Part shown: piece by piece, positions 11,179 to 24,032 of the stretch
How positions within the stretch are numbered: position 1 is the stretch's first letter
How the letters are laid out: the number at the start of each line of letters is the position of its first letter
Assembly: GCA_022818135.1 (NCBI GenBank)
Contig: JAFMSR010000007.1
Coordinates: 4,046,222 to 4,110,221, forward strand
Length of the DNA: 64,000 bases
Direction: 5' to 3'
From: Saxidomus purpurata
Lineage: Eukaryota; Mollusca; Bivalvia; Venerida; Veneridae
Notes under the pieces: generated by a model
What the model was told of the DNA's origin: nothing
The model's database searches: none
What the model saw: only the letters and a program-made list of their open reading frames with translations
Program-made: the position numbers and the translations under genes

Positions 11179-13794
11179 TTTGAAATAAACTATTATTGCA
11201 AAATGTTGCTGAAGAGATTTAAAGGCTTTAGTCAGGTAATTCCTATCACACCAAACTATCAATCAAACAGTGCAAAGAACGCATCATAACTGCAAATCAA
11301 AAGAAATACAAAGGTATACACCCGTATACTTGTTATACAAGGAAGCTATAACCTTGCACTTGCTACTTCAAATTATGGGATCCATAGCGCAGTTAGGAGA
11401 TTGCCAACCAGTAAAAGTCACCTGCTTCATAAATACTTGCAGACAAATTGTTAAATGAATGTTGTTGATTGTTTACTGAACAGATAGACTCATGCTTAAA
11501 TGTCATGGTCTGACTGTTCAGAATAATACAGCTTGTCCAATTTAATTGGACATATATTCATTACGTTTGATTTAATTTATCAATCGCATGCAGCTATATT
11601 CTCATTATGAATAAAGGAATTCATAAATGCCTGCAGTTCGTAGACAAATGACACCAGTTTTGATATTGACAGCTGTTCATTCGATCGTGCAATATTTAAA
11701 GCTATAATACTCCAGTGTATCATATATGCAATTTGTAACTCCTTTGGAAAATTGTGACCACACACAGTTCCACCACACGCAGAAAAATAATGAAAAAATG
11801 ATACTTAAGGCTTATTGAAGGATAATTAGAGATCTTAAAGCAAACACTAATATCAGCATTAATCGACCAACGCAGACTTACCATATGTGAACGAGCCAGA
11901 GGACATTGTGCGCAGAATTTCGAAGAAATGTTCAATCAAAATCAAATATTGAACAGAAGTATATATCATAGTAAATAAAAAGACAACATATAGCACCAAC
12001 AAAAGCAACTGATCTTGTAAAGAAAGTTGTGAACAGCATTTTCTGTTAATGATAAATGCTAAATTCATACAGAAGGTTTAAACTTATTGACATACTCTTG
12101 ACTTTTCCAAAAAATGTTTGGTTTTGGGGATGTTCTATTGTGGAAAACATAAGACTATGTAATTCCTATTAAATAAAGACGTCCGACCTCTACATTGGAA
12201 GTCGTAAGATTCAAACCTGGAAAAAAGTAAAATTTGTTTTGTCGCTGTCGAGTCAAGAAATACTTCCTTTAGTTACTATGATATTTCCGTCAAATCTCTT
12301 CAATATAATTTAGAAAGACTATAGTATACATTCGTTTTGAAATAATAAACGTAAACTTACTTTTGAGATAGAGAGCCAGACAGAAAAACTACAAATGTAC
12401 GTACGTTCAAAAAAGGGAATGCCCATGTGGAGGTGTCTGTCATTGTGTTTCCAAAATACACCGATAATGAAGATAAATTGTTTCAATTGACTTCTCTGTC
12501 TGGACAATAATAAAACAAACTATGCACTGTATATATTTGATCCTATAAAAGTATATAGTGCATGCTAATGTTTTCCTTTTATGAGATGAGTCATACTGGT
12601 TCTACCATAAATATGGACCCCTGTTTTTATCTAAAGGAAGTATGATCTCAATGTAATGGACCAAATAAGTATATAGTGTATGATAATTGTACAATTTACT
12701 ACACTGACTAACTTAGACAAAGTGTTTACTTTGACATCTTCGTGGTACCTTTAGTTGCTGTAATAAATTCTATTTTTTGTTTACCACGTCAAAAGGGCTG
12801 TGCGTGCATTTAAGTGATTTTCGCCATTATCATATTGAAACAGCTGTCTTGAAAAGAAAATGATTATGATGCAGAATTGAACAACATGACTCTTCTAAAC
12901 GTTTTTAAAAATGATCTTGTCGTGACACTATGTACCTTTCAAGATGATAATTATTATATCTTCATGTCTGCAATAACTTTAATAAAAAAAGTTTACTACA
13001 TTTTAATATAAATAAGTTCGCAACTTACAACAAAATGTCCAAAATGTATTATCATGCGTCTAGTAACTTCGTTCTATATTTTTCCCAACGTCGACTAACG
13101 TTGGAATGTTAAAATGCATTTTAATCTGATATTTCTATTGATTACCATAGAAGAAGTTTAGTCTACGTAATATTTTACCATTTATAATGAGATATTCACC
13201 AGATTATGCATTTTATTATTCTATGACTACATCATTTACCATGGAAATTGTTGCAACACGATAAATGACTGACACTTGAATAAGTTCATATTCATCGAAC
13301 TTAAATAAAATGATTTTTAATTATTTATCTTTTCTTTCTTCCCTCATGGCAGTAAATGGTTTATGTCCTGAACTAGTAAAGGAATATTACGAGCCGCATG
13401 GGCTTAAATAATATGTTACGGGAGATACTTTTGTCTGCTATTAAATACACTGGTGAATGACAAAAAGCGAAGCGCCATACAAAAGTTTAAACTAATTCAG
13501 TCACAACAGGCACAGACTTTTTTATAAAATTTAAATCTAATAATTTAAAATCGGACCAAAATATCGGTAACTGTCATTTTCATACTTAAATACAGATGAT
13601 TTTAGCATTCAATTAAATAGTATAATTGTCATTCATTTCCAAAGACAAATACTGCCGTATATTAATGACATTTGACCAGATAAAGTAAAAGTTATCTGGT
13701 ACACTAACATAGAATGCATGTTGAAAGAAAATAGTGCGAATTGTAACTTCCTAAAATCTTGAGAGATATTAAATGATATTGGGTTTTTTTATCA

Positions 13795-13864
13795 AAAATA
13801 TTTTTTTTTTTTTTTTATTTTTTTTTTTTTTTAAATAAAAAAAAACAAAAAAAAAAAATTAATT

Positions 13865-13944
<80 letters not shown>

Positions 13945-13956
13945 TTTTTTAAAAAA
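13795..13956. repeat. Poly-T/poly-A low-complexity tract
   Basis: A run of T with single interruptions gives way to A-rich sequence with a TTAATTAATTAA island and then about 70 consecutive A, a short T run and more A. The T-rich and A-rich halves could fold on each other. The length may be an assembly or polymerase-slippage effect. Confidence 0.85.
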
Positions 13957-14310
13957 CCCTAATCCAAAATACACGATCACACCGATAAAATACCGAATTA
14001 TTTTGGCCAAAAGGTAAACTCTTGCATCTACTGTTGAAACTGTCTTCGTAAAGTTTTCTTCGTCGGTGTCAGTACCAACTGACCTATTAGATATAATAAA
14101 AAATTCTATGAGGTATTACACTTAACTTAGACTAACAGGTATCTATAATTTAGATACTAGATATTGCAATATGTAAGAAGAAATGAGATAATCGCCACAT
14201 GGCATATATAAATGCTGTATTCCTTGATAAATGTAATGGATTTACAAGTGGTTGCAGTGTTTAAGTCGGATAACGAATGCCCTGTAATGTCAGACAAAAT
14301 TTACTCAACA

Positions 14311-14610
14311 CAAATGTGTCTGGCGCAATATCAAGAGGGAACATCACTTAAAGTAGTGATAATTTGCGCATTACAAATGTTATCATTGGTATCAAAATCA
14401 TGTAACCATTTATTTATATCCTAGAGTGACCAGTTTCGACGCCCTTAAGCAATATTTTGCTTGTGTTCAATAGTTACAAGTACATGTAATTTCAATGAAA
14501 AGATAATTTCATTGAATTAAATATTCTCATATTACTCTATTGGAGCACGCCGTAAATTTTGTTACGTTGTCCACCAGTATCAGCAACCTGGATCTACAAT
14601 AAACCAACAC
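14311..14610. other. No gene seen
   Basis: AT-rich spacer between copy B and the next mobile element. Nothing recognised. Confidence 0.4.
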
Positions 14611-14614
14611 ATAA

Positions 14615-15506
14615 ACAAGAGCTGTCCCTCACAAGTGACGAATGCCCCCGAAAGAGGTGCCTCACAGTCTGTGTCCTCTCCATGTGCTCAATAAATGTGC
14701 TATGTAATTTTAAAATCCTTCCATGCATGACAGAGTAATCATGCATACAGTATTCCATTACTTTAAACACTAAGTGTGACCTTGACCTTTAAATAGGGAC
14801 CGGGTCTTGCACGCGACACATCCGCTTGATGTGCTAGACATTTGTGCCAAGTTATTTTAAAACCTTCAGGCATGACAAGTTACAGTCCGGAACGAATGTG
14901 TGCAATATGCATATATACAGGATTCCATTACCTTCAAACTCTTAATGTGACCTTGACCTTTGAGCTAGGGACGTGGGTCGCCCGCGACACGTCGTCTTGA
15001 TGTGCCCGACTTTTGTGCCAAGTTATTTTAAAACCTTCAATGCATGACAAAGTTACGTCCGGACACGAATGTGTGCATAATGCATATATAGAGGAATCCT
15101 TACCTTCAAACTCTAAGTGTGACCTTGACCTTTGAGCTAGGGTCGCGGGTCTTGCACGCGACACGTCGTCTTATGTGCTTGACATGTGTGCCTAGTTTTT
15201 TAAAATCCTTCAAGGCATGCAAGTTACAGCCGACCGAATGTGTGCTATGTAGAGGATCCCATAACCTTCATACTCCAAGTGTACCTTCACTTTGAGGTAG
15301 GGATGTGGGTCTTGCACGCGACACGTCGTCTTGATGTGCTAGACATGTGTGCCAAGTTATTTTAAAATCCTTCAATGCATGACAGAGTTACAGTCCGGAC
15401 ACGAATTGTAAGTGGGACCCAGACAGACCGGACGGACGGACGGACGGGCGGACAGACAGACGGACGGTGCGATTTTAATATGCCACCCTTCGGGGGCATA
15501 AAAAGG
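14615..15506 (+). mobile_element. Helentron/pearl-like element, array 2
   Basis: The left end carries GAATGCCCCCGAAAGAGG (about 14639) and the right end CCACCCTTCGGGGGCATA (about 15483). The inner parts of these are reverse complements, so the element has short inverted sequences near its ends. Between them lie about four tandem units. The GTGACCTTGACC box starts at 14776, 14947 and 15119, with a degraded copy at 15281, giving periods of 171, 172 and 162 bp. A final partial unit runs into a GACGGACGGACGG-type microsatellite (about 15428-15468). No frame is kept; 14934-15164 (minus, 76 codons) is a shadow of the repeat. This is the most complete of the three such elements here. Confidence 0.7.
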
Positions 15507-16870
15507 ATTTGAATTTTTTTATTTCTATATGTAACAAAACGACATATATATTTATTTTTGCTATATCACGTTACTTAATGATGGCAGCCCCTGTCTGTCC
15601 GTTCTTCTCCATTGCAATATTAGAGTAATTAAGTCAGTGGCACGTACACCTCCTCTGTGGAACCTAAAATAAACGAATTACATTACAATTTACACATTTC
15701 CACACCTTTTAGACAACTGCAAGGATTAAGTATCCAATTAAATTTCAATTAACAACATCATTCATTTTTTTTGTATGATATATAACGCGCACTTCCTACC
15801 CTTGGGTGAAAAATTAGCATAATGAAATGTGATCCGAGAAATAAACGTAATTAGCCGTAGCAGACATGGCCGGTGATTTGTTCCGCGCTAATTAATTCGA
15901 ACAATTGTTTATTAAATGTCAGAATTTTTTGGCATTAGTAAAATCACATGAAAAATATATTGAATAAGATCATATTTATTAATTCTTACCTTTGCACCTC
16001 GTTCTATTCGCAGTTTTATTTTGTGTCTTTAGTGTGAAGTAGTAAAAGGCGTCATCAGAAGTCGCGTGCATTTAAACATAGATCAAAACAAAAAAATGGC
16101 GGCGGATTAGAGCAGTGTAATTTCAGGACACTCGACGAACTAACTTCTTTACTTAATGATCATTATCAGATGCAACACAGGATAACAAACGCATTATATA
16201 ATGTAGCAATATGCCAGTTAAAATGGTTTCAACGACGCACAACATAATAGAAATCTTTTTATACAAACATTAAATAATAAAATCGTACGCAACATAAGAT
16301 AAAAGAAAAATCATTATCAAATTAAAACTCAGTCAATAGCTTTTATCGATGGAACACCGGATAATAAAATAATATGTAAACAAACGTGAAATAAAAAGGA
16401 ATGTAAAATAAGGAAATTAATTCCTGAACATCAGCAAACACAGAAATTAGCAATTACCAGACCGATAAAACAGACGAATGAATCCTCCAGCTATGAAAAA
16501 AGCAGACAAGGTACACACTGCAGCTTAAATTATTACCTATATTAAAGCAAGTTTGTGCAAAGTGTGAAAGTACAAGCACATAATGAAGTAATAGGACGAA
16601 TCCAAAATAACCACTGCCCTTGAAGTCAACAACGGCTATATATATATAAGTTTATAAATAAGACCAATTATAACATAGATGAAGCCGACAAATATGAAAC
16701 AAGCCTGCAAAAATAATGAAAATACATTATCAAAGTTAACAAGACAATAAAATGGATTATCAAATTGAATTAAAACACTCCAGACTTGGTACATGCCGAA
16801 AGTGTTTGGTCCAACAGACGACCGTTGTTCGACGACCTTTCTGCTGCTTGAAATCAAAAGGCTATGAGAC
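15507..16870. other. No gene seen
   Basis: AT-rich sequence. The longest frame (16636-16857, minus, 73 codons) shows no recognisable domain and carries a hydrophobic, TA-derived tail. A short (TA)n run sits near 16638-16648. Confidence 0.4.
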
Positions 16871-17255
16871 TATTTAAAAGGACATACCGCTACATCTAGT
16901 AGATTATATTCTCGAAACATAGATACTGTGTTCAATGAACGTAAAAAGACAAATAAATATAATTTTAAAGAATAACGTATATCGTAAAATGCTTCCATTT
17001 ACCACAATACATCAATAAAAAGGCATTCAGTAATAAATCGCATCCGCCCATTAATTGTACATCAACAACTCTACATAGGTTGTTGAATGGTTTACGGTGC
17101 TGCAACATATTTTAAAACGCTGATTTTATCGATAATGACTGGAAGGCATAGCTTAAACTTTTAGGTAAGCTATTATACTCAGAATGTTCAACCAGTGTCT
17201 CAAACTCCAAATAATATTTCAAATATTTACCTAAGTAATCATTTTGACAAGACTT
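16871..17255 (+). mobile_element. Half copy of the fold-back element family
   Basis: It begins with TTTAAAAGGACATACC, like the terminal sequence of the element at 29929, and follows that element closely to about 17190. A stretch of more than 30 bp around 17110-17143 is identical to 30167-30200 (core AAAACGCTGATTTTATCGAT). The end near 17245-17255 (CATTTTGACAAGAC against AGTTTGACATCAG) is weaker. No inverted second arm follows, so this is a single element or half of a fold-back. Short frames inside are not conserved. Confidence 0.65.
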
Positions 17256-17299
17256 GGGAAATTCTTTCTGGGTAATTCCATATGACCAGAAGAAAGCCA

Positions 17300-18760
17300 A
17301 TTATTTTACTTTCTATTTCTTGTAAGTATTGTTTTGGCAAATAGCTATATTTAGATATTACAGACTAATTGCTGGTATTTACTTGTTGTCTGCTGCCCTT
17401 TCAGTCGAAAATGTTTACAAAAGAAATCTGTCTGCTTCACATTTTGCTGATTGCTGGACGTGGATGCATATTTCTATGAATTCGATATTAGATATGAGAA
17501 GATTGGTTACCGTGGCATGAATTTATAAGTTAAGTTGCAAACAAGATATTGCATTATTTCACGTTTACCGTTTGCGTGTACTGGACTTGTGTTTGTATAA
17601 GAACTGTCAAGGAGGTGGACGTTGTTTTTTGTTTGCGTTTCTGCTTACAAATTTTAGAGGAACATTTGTTTTTGTGAATGAATAGTGAAGTGCTACAGCT
17701 TTTTAGGTAGGTAACACTTTTATTGAGTGAAAGGAGATATAATACTTTTCTTATCAACTTTAATGCACCAAACGCTCAAAAATAGTTTAATCTTTAATGA
17801 AACACGAATACACAATGCGTGATATTTTTAGCGTTTGTATGTAAAAATAGATAAAAAAATATCGAATAAATCTGAAAACAAGAATAATTTCAAGTTCTCT
17901 CAAATTATATTTCTTACTATTAACTCCGATGAAATAACAGCAAACGAAATTACTTTTGTGCCAACTGGTACATAAATTTATTATTAATACACAAGGGTTG
18001 TTTGTTTATCGCCAATTGAAATTAAAACAGGCAGATCAAATTAATATTTTTACAGTAATGCTTGCGTTATATGTTAAGTGTGTATAAAAATAACAAAATT
18101 TATTATTCCGTATGATAACGCAATCGTATCGATTTAGTAGGTTTAGGTACCTACTAATTAATGTTAGGTAACCTTAACGATAGAATTTAAACCTTCATGG
18201 CCGAAAGGGTCATAAGTCAGTTTAGAATATTTAGGTTCATTTAGTAGGATCCTGCAAAATAATCCTACTAAATAATTAGTAGGAACAAAATTTATTAGTA
18301 GGAACCTTTTAACTTTTGACCACGATTGTACGCATTATATGATTATTCTGTACATCTTTGAACAGTACATGCATTTTATGGCATAAGAACTCTTTTCGTT
18401 TATCAATTTTTGTTTCTGGACAGAAGTTTAATTTAAGCCCTGCTGCTTCCGCCTCTATTTTACAACTTTCATCTTTGACCACCTGCAAATTTAAATTCAC
18501 GCTTGCTATAGTGAATAATAGCTCCGATGTTTATATTGATGTCATTGTGCAAAAGATGTGGTCGACCAATGTCAAAAACACATCTGGTGTGTCTTATGTT
18601 TTTTTTATTCGTCGAAATATGATTTGAAAAATTTTCATTTGGACGGACTGATGATTGAATGATACGTTTATATTATTTGTATGAACCTAACATATGGTTG
18701 ATATCATGTTGTTAATTTTACAAAACCGAATCACTGATTGATTTCTGTCGCATTTGTTAT
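17300..18760 (+). repeat. Diverged segmental duplication, copy C
   Basis: This segment matches 22900-25550 in the same order. Examples are ACTAATTGCTGGTATTT at 17364 and 22975, GAATTCGATATT at 17478 and 23063, AGGTAGGTAACA near 17705 and 23250, and a long tail match at about 18610-18740 against 25405-25540. The frames at 18309-18500 (minus, 63 codons) and 18358-18627 (plus, 89 codons) are broken by gaps in the other copy, so neither is supported as coding. Confidence 0.7.
18134..18310. repeat. Cluster of TAGTAGG hairpins and direct repeats
   Basis: Two perfect hairpins lie about 90 bp apart: TTAGTAGGT (18134-18142) with ACCTACTAA (18149-18157), and TTTAGTAGGAT (18240-18250) with ATCCTACTAAA (18262-18272). 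Two direct copies of TTAGTAGGAAC follow at about 18276 and 18295. No counterpart was seen in copy D. Confidence 0.7.
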
Positions 18761-21700
18761 AGCCAACTGTCTAATGTTCTGACATAAACTGACCATTTTC
18801 TGAAAAAATTAGCACAGTGTTTATCATTATAGCCTAGTTTCCGATGCTTATTTGAATGTATATTTGGAAAAGCCTTCGCAAGAAATGCAATCGCAAATTT
18901 GATTTTATGCGTCGTACCTCAGGCAAAAATCTAATATTTGCGATCATTGCGCATCTGGATTGAGGTTTTTAAGACACGCAATTGGAAGTTCCACAAGCAG
19001 TAGCGTGGGTTAATAAGTTAAATTGTTAGTAAAAAATGAAGTTGATTGAACATTTTGTGAATTTTATCAAATCAGGAATATGTCTTAAGAGAAATCTCTC
19101 ATGTCCTATATATATAGTAAAGGTGATCTGAATTGTGTGTTTGGCATAAGGCGGTTCAAAGCCATGCAATCCCAAGTTATGACTTAAAATGCATTTTGTA
19201 TTATCTAACGAACTACGTTGGGTGAAATTGATATCTGAATAATTATACATATCTTTTTTGAAAGCGTAAATGTAGACCACCAATTCGACTGTCAAATGTA
19301 GAGCATGTTTTTGACATGTACGTGCCAATTTTCATACGCTATGTGAGAACGCTTAAGAATAAAAACACTAGTTCAATTATTTATCTGTTGTTTTTATTCA
19401 CTGATTCTTTTTACGCTACACATTTTGATGTTGTTCAATTCAAATCGGTATCAATATTTCTGGTCGCAAAATGACTTCGTAGATTTTAAATGTACTTGCA
19501 CGATCTACAATTTAAGCATCGCTTCATTTCTGACCTTTCCTATCAAAAATAACACACAAGAATAACGTTCGATACTTGTGGTCATTTGTTCTACATCCGG
19601 ACTACCGCCGGACATTCAACGAATGAATAACATCTAAAATTATTGAAAATGCGAAACATGTTTTAATCAGCAGTATTTTTTTATGTATTTTTTAAAATGA
19701 GAAGCTGTGTTTGGGTTGCTAACACTCAATACTGTCTGTTTTATCTTACCTTGGTGCCATGGGAACAGTTTTTCATGTAAAGCACTGATAATATATACTA
19801 TCACTTTATAATACTGAAAGTAACTTTAGTTTTGACATTTGATTATGTATGAGATAGTCGCTACAAGGTCTAAGACGCATTGGTAAACCTTATTGATTTG
19901 CAGCCATTGGATCTACTTTGCCAGAAAGAAAACGTCAATTTTCTTCAAATTATTACGCAGTGAAATACAGAGATTTAATTGCCTCACTTACCACGTTCAA
20001 ACATTGTGACGACAGCTAATTACAAAGACGATAATAATTGCTCAATAAAGGATGCACCGCCGGTATTTATATAAAGCATTTATCTTTTCACCATCGTTAT
20101 ATTCTTCTTTATTTTCTTCTCTTTTTTGTCTGAGTGTCAATGCATTCGTTTGATGTAGTTTCTTACCATCGCCTCGTTTGATATTGATAAAATAGATTAA
20201 ATAAGGAATGCTTAATGGCCATAAAAGTCATGATGTTTGACTTTTTATTTAAGCCTTTTCAGAATGTTTCTCAGTTATAAGTAATGCAAAACTGGTATAA
20301 TTTACAATTGCCATAGGTTGACATCGGGTTGCATAGATACACAATGTGTATGTTGTAAATGTCAATTATTTATAATAGACAAAGTTTAAGTAGTTAGTTT
20401 CATATTCTACTGTTAAGTGCATATAAATAATTGAAGATATTTCAGAAATAAATATTAATAATTTACTAGATAATGAGACACTTTAGTGAAATACAACAAC
20501 ATTATTAATTTATTATCAACAAATACGAGTGGAAATATATTGTTATCAATAAATTATAGAATCCTAAAATTATAGCCAATGAAACATGAAGTAAAGATCC
20601 TCAAAGATGGTCAAAACACAGTAGATGCTTTAAAAACATATAGAAAATAAAGAAAGTTATTTCTGTCATTGACTAAATACAAATTGAGATGTACATAACC
20701 GAAAGGGTGGATTTTTTTTTTTTGACTAGGAAAGTCAAAAAAGATATTTACAGATTTCCTCTATATTCAATATGAATAATCCTTTATTGGTGGGGGGGGG
20801 GGGGATAAAACTATGGCAATGTTTATTATTCTAGGAGTATAAATCACTGATTAATGTTTTATTTAAAATTTTGAAGGTCACTTTGAACGGTAACATCATT
20901 TTAAGAAGATATGGTAATCTAAATTAAACTATGATCAAGTAAAACAAATGCTTTTTTTTTTGAAGCTGGTTGCAGATATTTAGGAAATCTACTTTAAAGA
21001 TATTTTAATAAGCCATCTACACATAACATTGACCCCGTTGTTATAAATTGTCTGTTCAGTGTTTTTTTTTTCAGCCTGAGGAGAAAGGCGACAGGCCTTT
21101 CGGGAGGGGATTTTAGTCATTTTGCCAGAAAAGGGATTTTTGAAAGTGTATAAAATATAATGTTTAACAATGTAATAAAGAACCAAAACTATCAAGTTGT
21201 TAATGACTTTATTTTTTTGCCAAATATAAAGAGAAAACATAAAATTTCACATAACAAAATTTTATATAAAGATACTGGTGTCAGGAACTAAATTAGAGAA
21301 AGTGTTAAACCACGTAAATAATAAGTATTCTGCTATTTTCAATTGAAACATTGTATAAGTATCTTTTTTAATCTTTGGAACACCGTTTTCGTTGAAAAAA
21401 TAACAAAAATCGGGGACGCAAAATAGGTGACAAACAATAATCGGCTTTTTCAGGAGACTATTTCACATGTAAGGTATCAAATAGTTTCAGAAATGATTCT
21501 GAAGCGTTTTAATTTCTGAAACTTACTTTTGAAACAAGTTTGGCCAACCCATAAATCAAAGATTTTTTTTCAACATTTTTAGAGGAATTTTCTCTAAAAA
21601 ATGGGGATAATACATATTAATTTTGGAGGGGAATGGGGCCGATTTAACTGCTGTTAATCCTGAAATAAACTGTTATGATCTGGATTTGCATTACACTTGA

Positions 21701-21840
21701 AGGTATGACTTTACTAAATCGGTGGGTTATTTGTTTGTTAGATGTGATTATGGTCCACCATCCTTTTTCATGGTATCTTGTTTATATACCCGGTATAAAG
21801 CACCGATACATGTGATACTACCTCTTGGTTTCTACCAAGT
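18761..21840. other. No gene seen; homopolymer runs
   Basis: AT-rich sequence with poly-T runs near 20711-20723, 20950 and 21062 and a run of G at about 20792-20804. Frames of up to 100 codons (19026-19328, minus) show no recognisable motif. Confidence 0.4.
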
Positions 21841-21860
21841 TCATCTCTAGATGGGTGGGA

Positions 21861-21960
21861 AACACCGAAAAGCGTCGCTGAAATTTCCAGTGCCCTGGAT
21901 TCTAACCGGGGACCTCCGGATTGGTAGTCCAGAGCGTTAACCACTCAACCACTGCACCAC
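21861..21960 (-). mobile_element. Short tRNA-derived retroposon with 17-bp flanking repeats
   Basis: Read on the minus strand it starts GTGGTGCAGTGGTTGAGTGG (A-box region), then an anticodon arm in which CTCTGGA pairs with TCCGGAG around the loop CTACCAA, then a B box GGTTAGAATCC (plus-strand 21897-21907). After the tRNA-like part there are only about 25 nt. The flanks 21844-21860 and 21961-21977 match at 16 of 17 positions (TCTCTAGAT followed by GGTGGGA), as expected of a target-site duplication. It is a truncated SINE or a retroposed tRNA-like RNA rather than a working tRNA gene: the acceptor stem does not close. Confidence 0.7.
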
Positions 21961-21979
21961 TCTCTAGATTGGTGGGACT

Positions 21980-22900
21980 TGGAACCAGCTAATTTGTTTA
22001 GCGAACTTGCGGACCATTTAGTTATCTGTGGTCTCTAATTGGTCCAAAATAATTGGTAGCACTAACATTTTCTTTAAGTAAAATTGAAAGTACAATGGTT
22101 GAGCATAACAAAAAATTAGTTTAAGAATTTTCAGATTGATATTATGGTGTCCTATTGCTATCTGAAAATATTGATTTTTTTAACAGAATGTAAACAAAAA
22201 TCCTACAGACGAGGAGGTGATGTCCTAATGGCTTAATTTTTGGCTGTAAAGTAATACATTATGCATATAAAAAGGGGCATTTTTGGACGTAACTAAAGTG
22301 GTTCTACAGGTTTACAGGGGTGTAAGTACTCAACGAATATTTTAGTATACGGAGCTTGCTTAAATGTTATACAGTAAGACTATGGAAAAAGATTTAGTGT
22401 AGTCATACCTCAAAGCCATCGTTCTTAATACTCTGAGTTAAAGAGTGAAATGGCGCATAGAAACGAAATGGACGAATCAGAACTAAAATTAGTCAGTTTA
22501 ATTTTTTTTTTTTTTTTAAATTTTTTTTTGCCAATAAAAAGTCTAAGGGTCGGCGGCAAAAATAGGGTCGATCGGGTTAGCAGAAACAAGCTATTTTTTT
22601 CTTTTGGCCTAATAGCAAGCTGTGTTTAAAGGAATGAAACTCCATATCTAATGGAATAGAAAAGCATGTGCTCAATATTATCATTTTAAATGAAATAATA
22701 TTACTCTGCTCTGTTTTTATGTTTAATAAATGTTTGGAATATGCAGAAGTCAAAAGTTCTTGATAAACATGTAAGTCAAAACTTTACCATAATTTTCTCA
22801 TCTAAAGTAATGCCTCCGATTCACGACATTGTCTCCATTACATAGTTACGATTTTGGCAAAAGTTTCACAATTCTTTGGTAATCGATTTGAGTAAGGTAT
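21980..22900. other. No gene seen
   Basis: AT-rich sequence with poly-T runs at 22502-22517 and 22521-22528. Nothing else recognised. Confidence 0.4.
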
Positions 22901-24032
22901 TAGGAAAAAGATAGACTTTCAGTTAGGCGTGTCTTAATACCGTTTTGGCAATGTAAGTCTGTTTTAGCACCACAACTAATTGCTGGTATTTGTATTTGGT
23001 CCGCTGCCTTTTCAGCTAAAATGAAGTTTACGACCATGCATAAATTACTTGCCTTTCAATATGAATTCGATATTGAATATGAGATGTTTGGTTTCCGTTC
23101 CATAATCGAGTACAGTATTTAAGCCGTACAAACAGTCTGAGAGAACATTATAGTAATAAACTTTCATGATGTTTTCTGCAGATGTTTACTGTTTTTTAAA
23201 TAGAAAACGGACGGCAGTAGATTTATAGTTCAATGCTGCGAATGAATAGGTAGGTAACAACAGTTTAATATAATCATCTATTATAGTTATCGCATGTAAT
23301 ATATTTCAAATCAGCATGTTTACGTTACACGTACAAAGAAGGCTTTATTATTACATCACATAAATACACTTCGCATGATATTCTTCACGTTTATAGACAA
23401 ATCATTTTCAAATTTTATAAAATAAAAGTATGGTCATTATGAATTCTATAAATGGGAGACCACCTCTAATTAACTTTAATTGACTTGCTTTGTTTCACAT
23501 GGTGTTCGTTTGTATTTCGACGCTCACTACAACCAGCAAACTTTAATGCAAATGTTTTCAGTATTGTATGGTTAATCTTTGTTTTTGCCAAATGAAACGA
23601 TCATAGGATGTTTGATCATACCAGCATTATTTGACTATTGTTGAAAACAGTGTCCTTGGTTCTACCAATAATGAAAAATAAAAAAAATAAGAAAGCCAAT
23701 GTTTTTGGGTTAAATTGATGATTATAATTGTACAGCGAATATTTCCACAATTAAACACGTGGTGGATATCTCAACAACACAAGTTGAAGTTCAAAGATAG
23801 TTTAACCGCGTCTAAATACGCCTTCATCAGGATAATACATGATATGCTGGGTTTTTTTTACAATTAAACACCATTCTTTATCGAATCTCAAAGTTGTGCA
23901 ATTTCTGTTTGAATCATTAAAAAGCGAGAAAATCGCGTAATTTGTTTTGAATCAGTTTTTACAAGAAATAAGTAGTTGAATACCGAAAAAGTTATCCTTG
24001 ACAGTCACTGTTATGGAAAGTAAATGCATTAA

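Larger units (their letters stand above)
8650..14310 (+). repeat. Diverged segmental duplication, copy B
   Basis: Partner of the segment at 260-7310, in the same order and orientation. The best-kept stretches are 9767-10010 (against 4755-5000), 11490-11745 (against 5572-5830) and 14072-14302 (against 7088-7305). Copy B gained the 36-bp minisatellite at 10828 and the poly-T/poly-A tract at 13795. It lacks the MITE-like and Helentron-like insertions of copy A. Short frames in this copy are not preserved in the other and are treated as chance. Confidence 0.75.

Noticed and set aside
10733..11289. Two long open frames on opposite strands (169 and 145 codons)
   Set aside because: Both are translations of a 36-bp tandem repeat whose length is a multiple of three; no protein family is recognisable.
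14934..15164. 76-codon minus frame with repeated DVSRATHVPSSKVKVTL-like text
   Set aside because: It is a shadow of two tandem units of the Helentron-like array and is not kept across the other units.
18309..18627. Overlapping 63- and 89-codon frames in copy C
   Set aside because: The matching part of copy D has length changes that break both frames.
21880..21960. tRNA gene on the minus strand
   Set aside because: The anticodon arm folds, but the acceptor stem does not and flanking repeats indicate retroposition.
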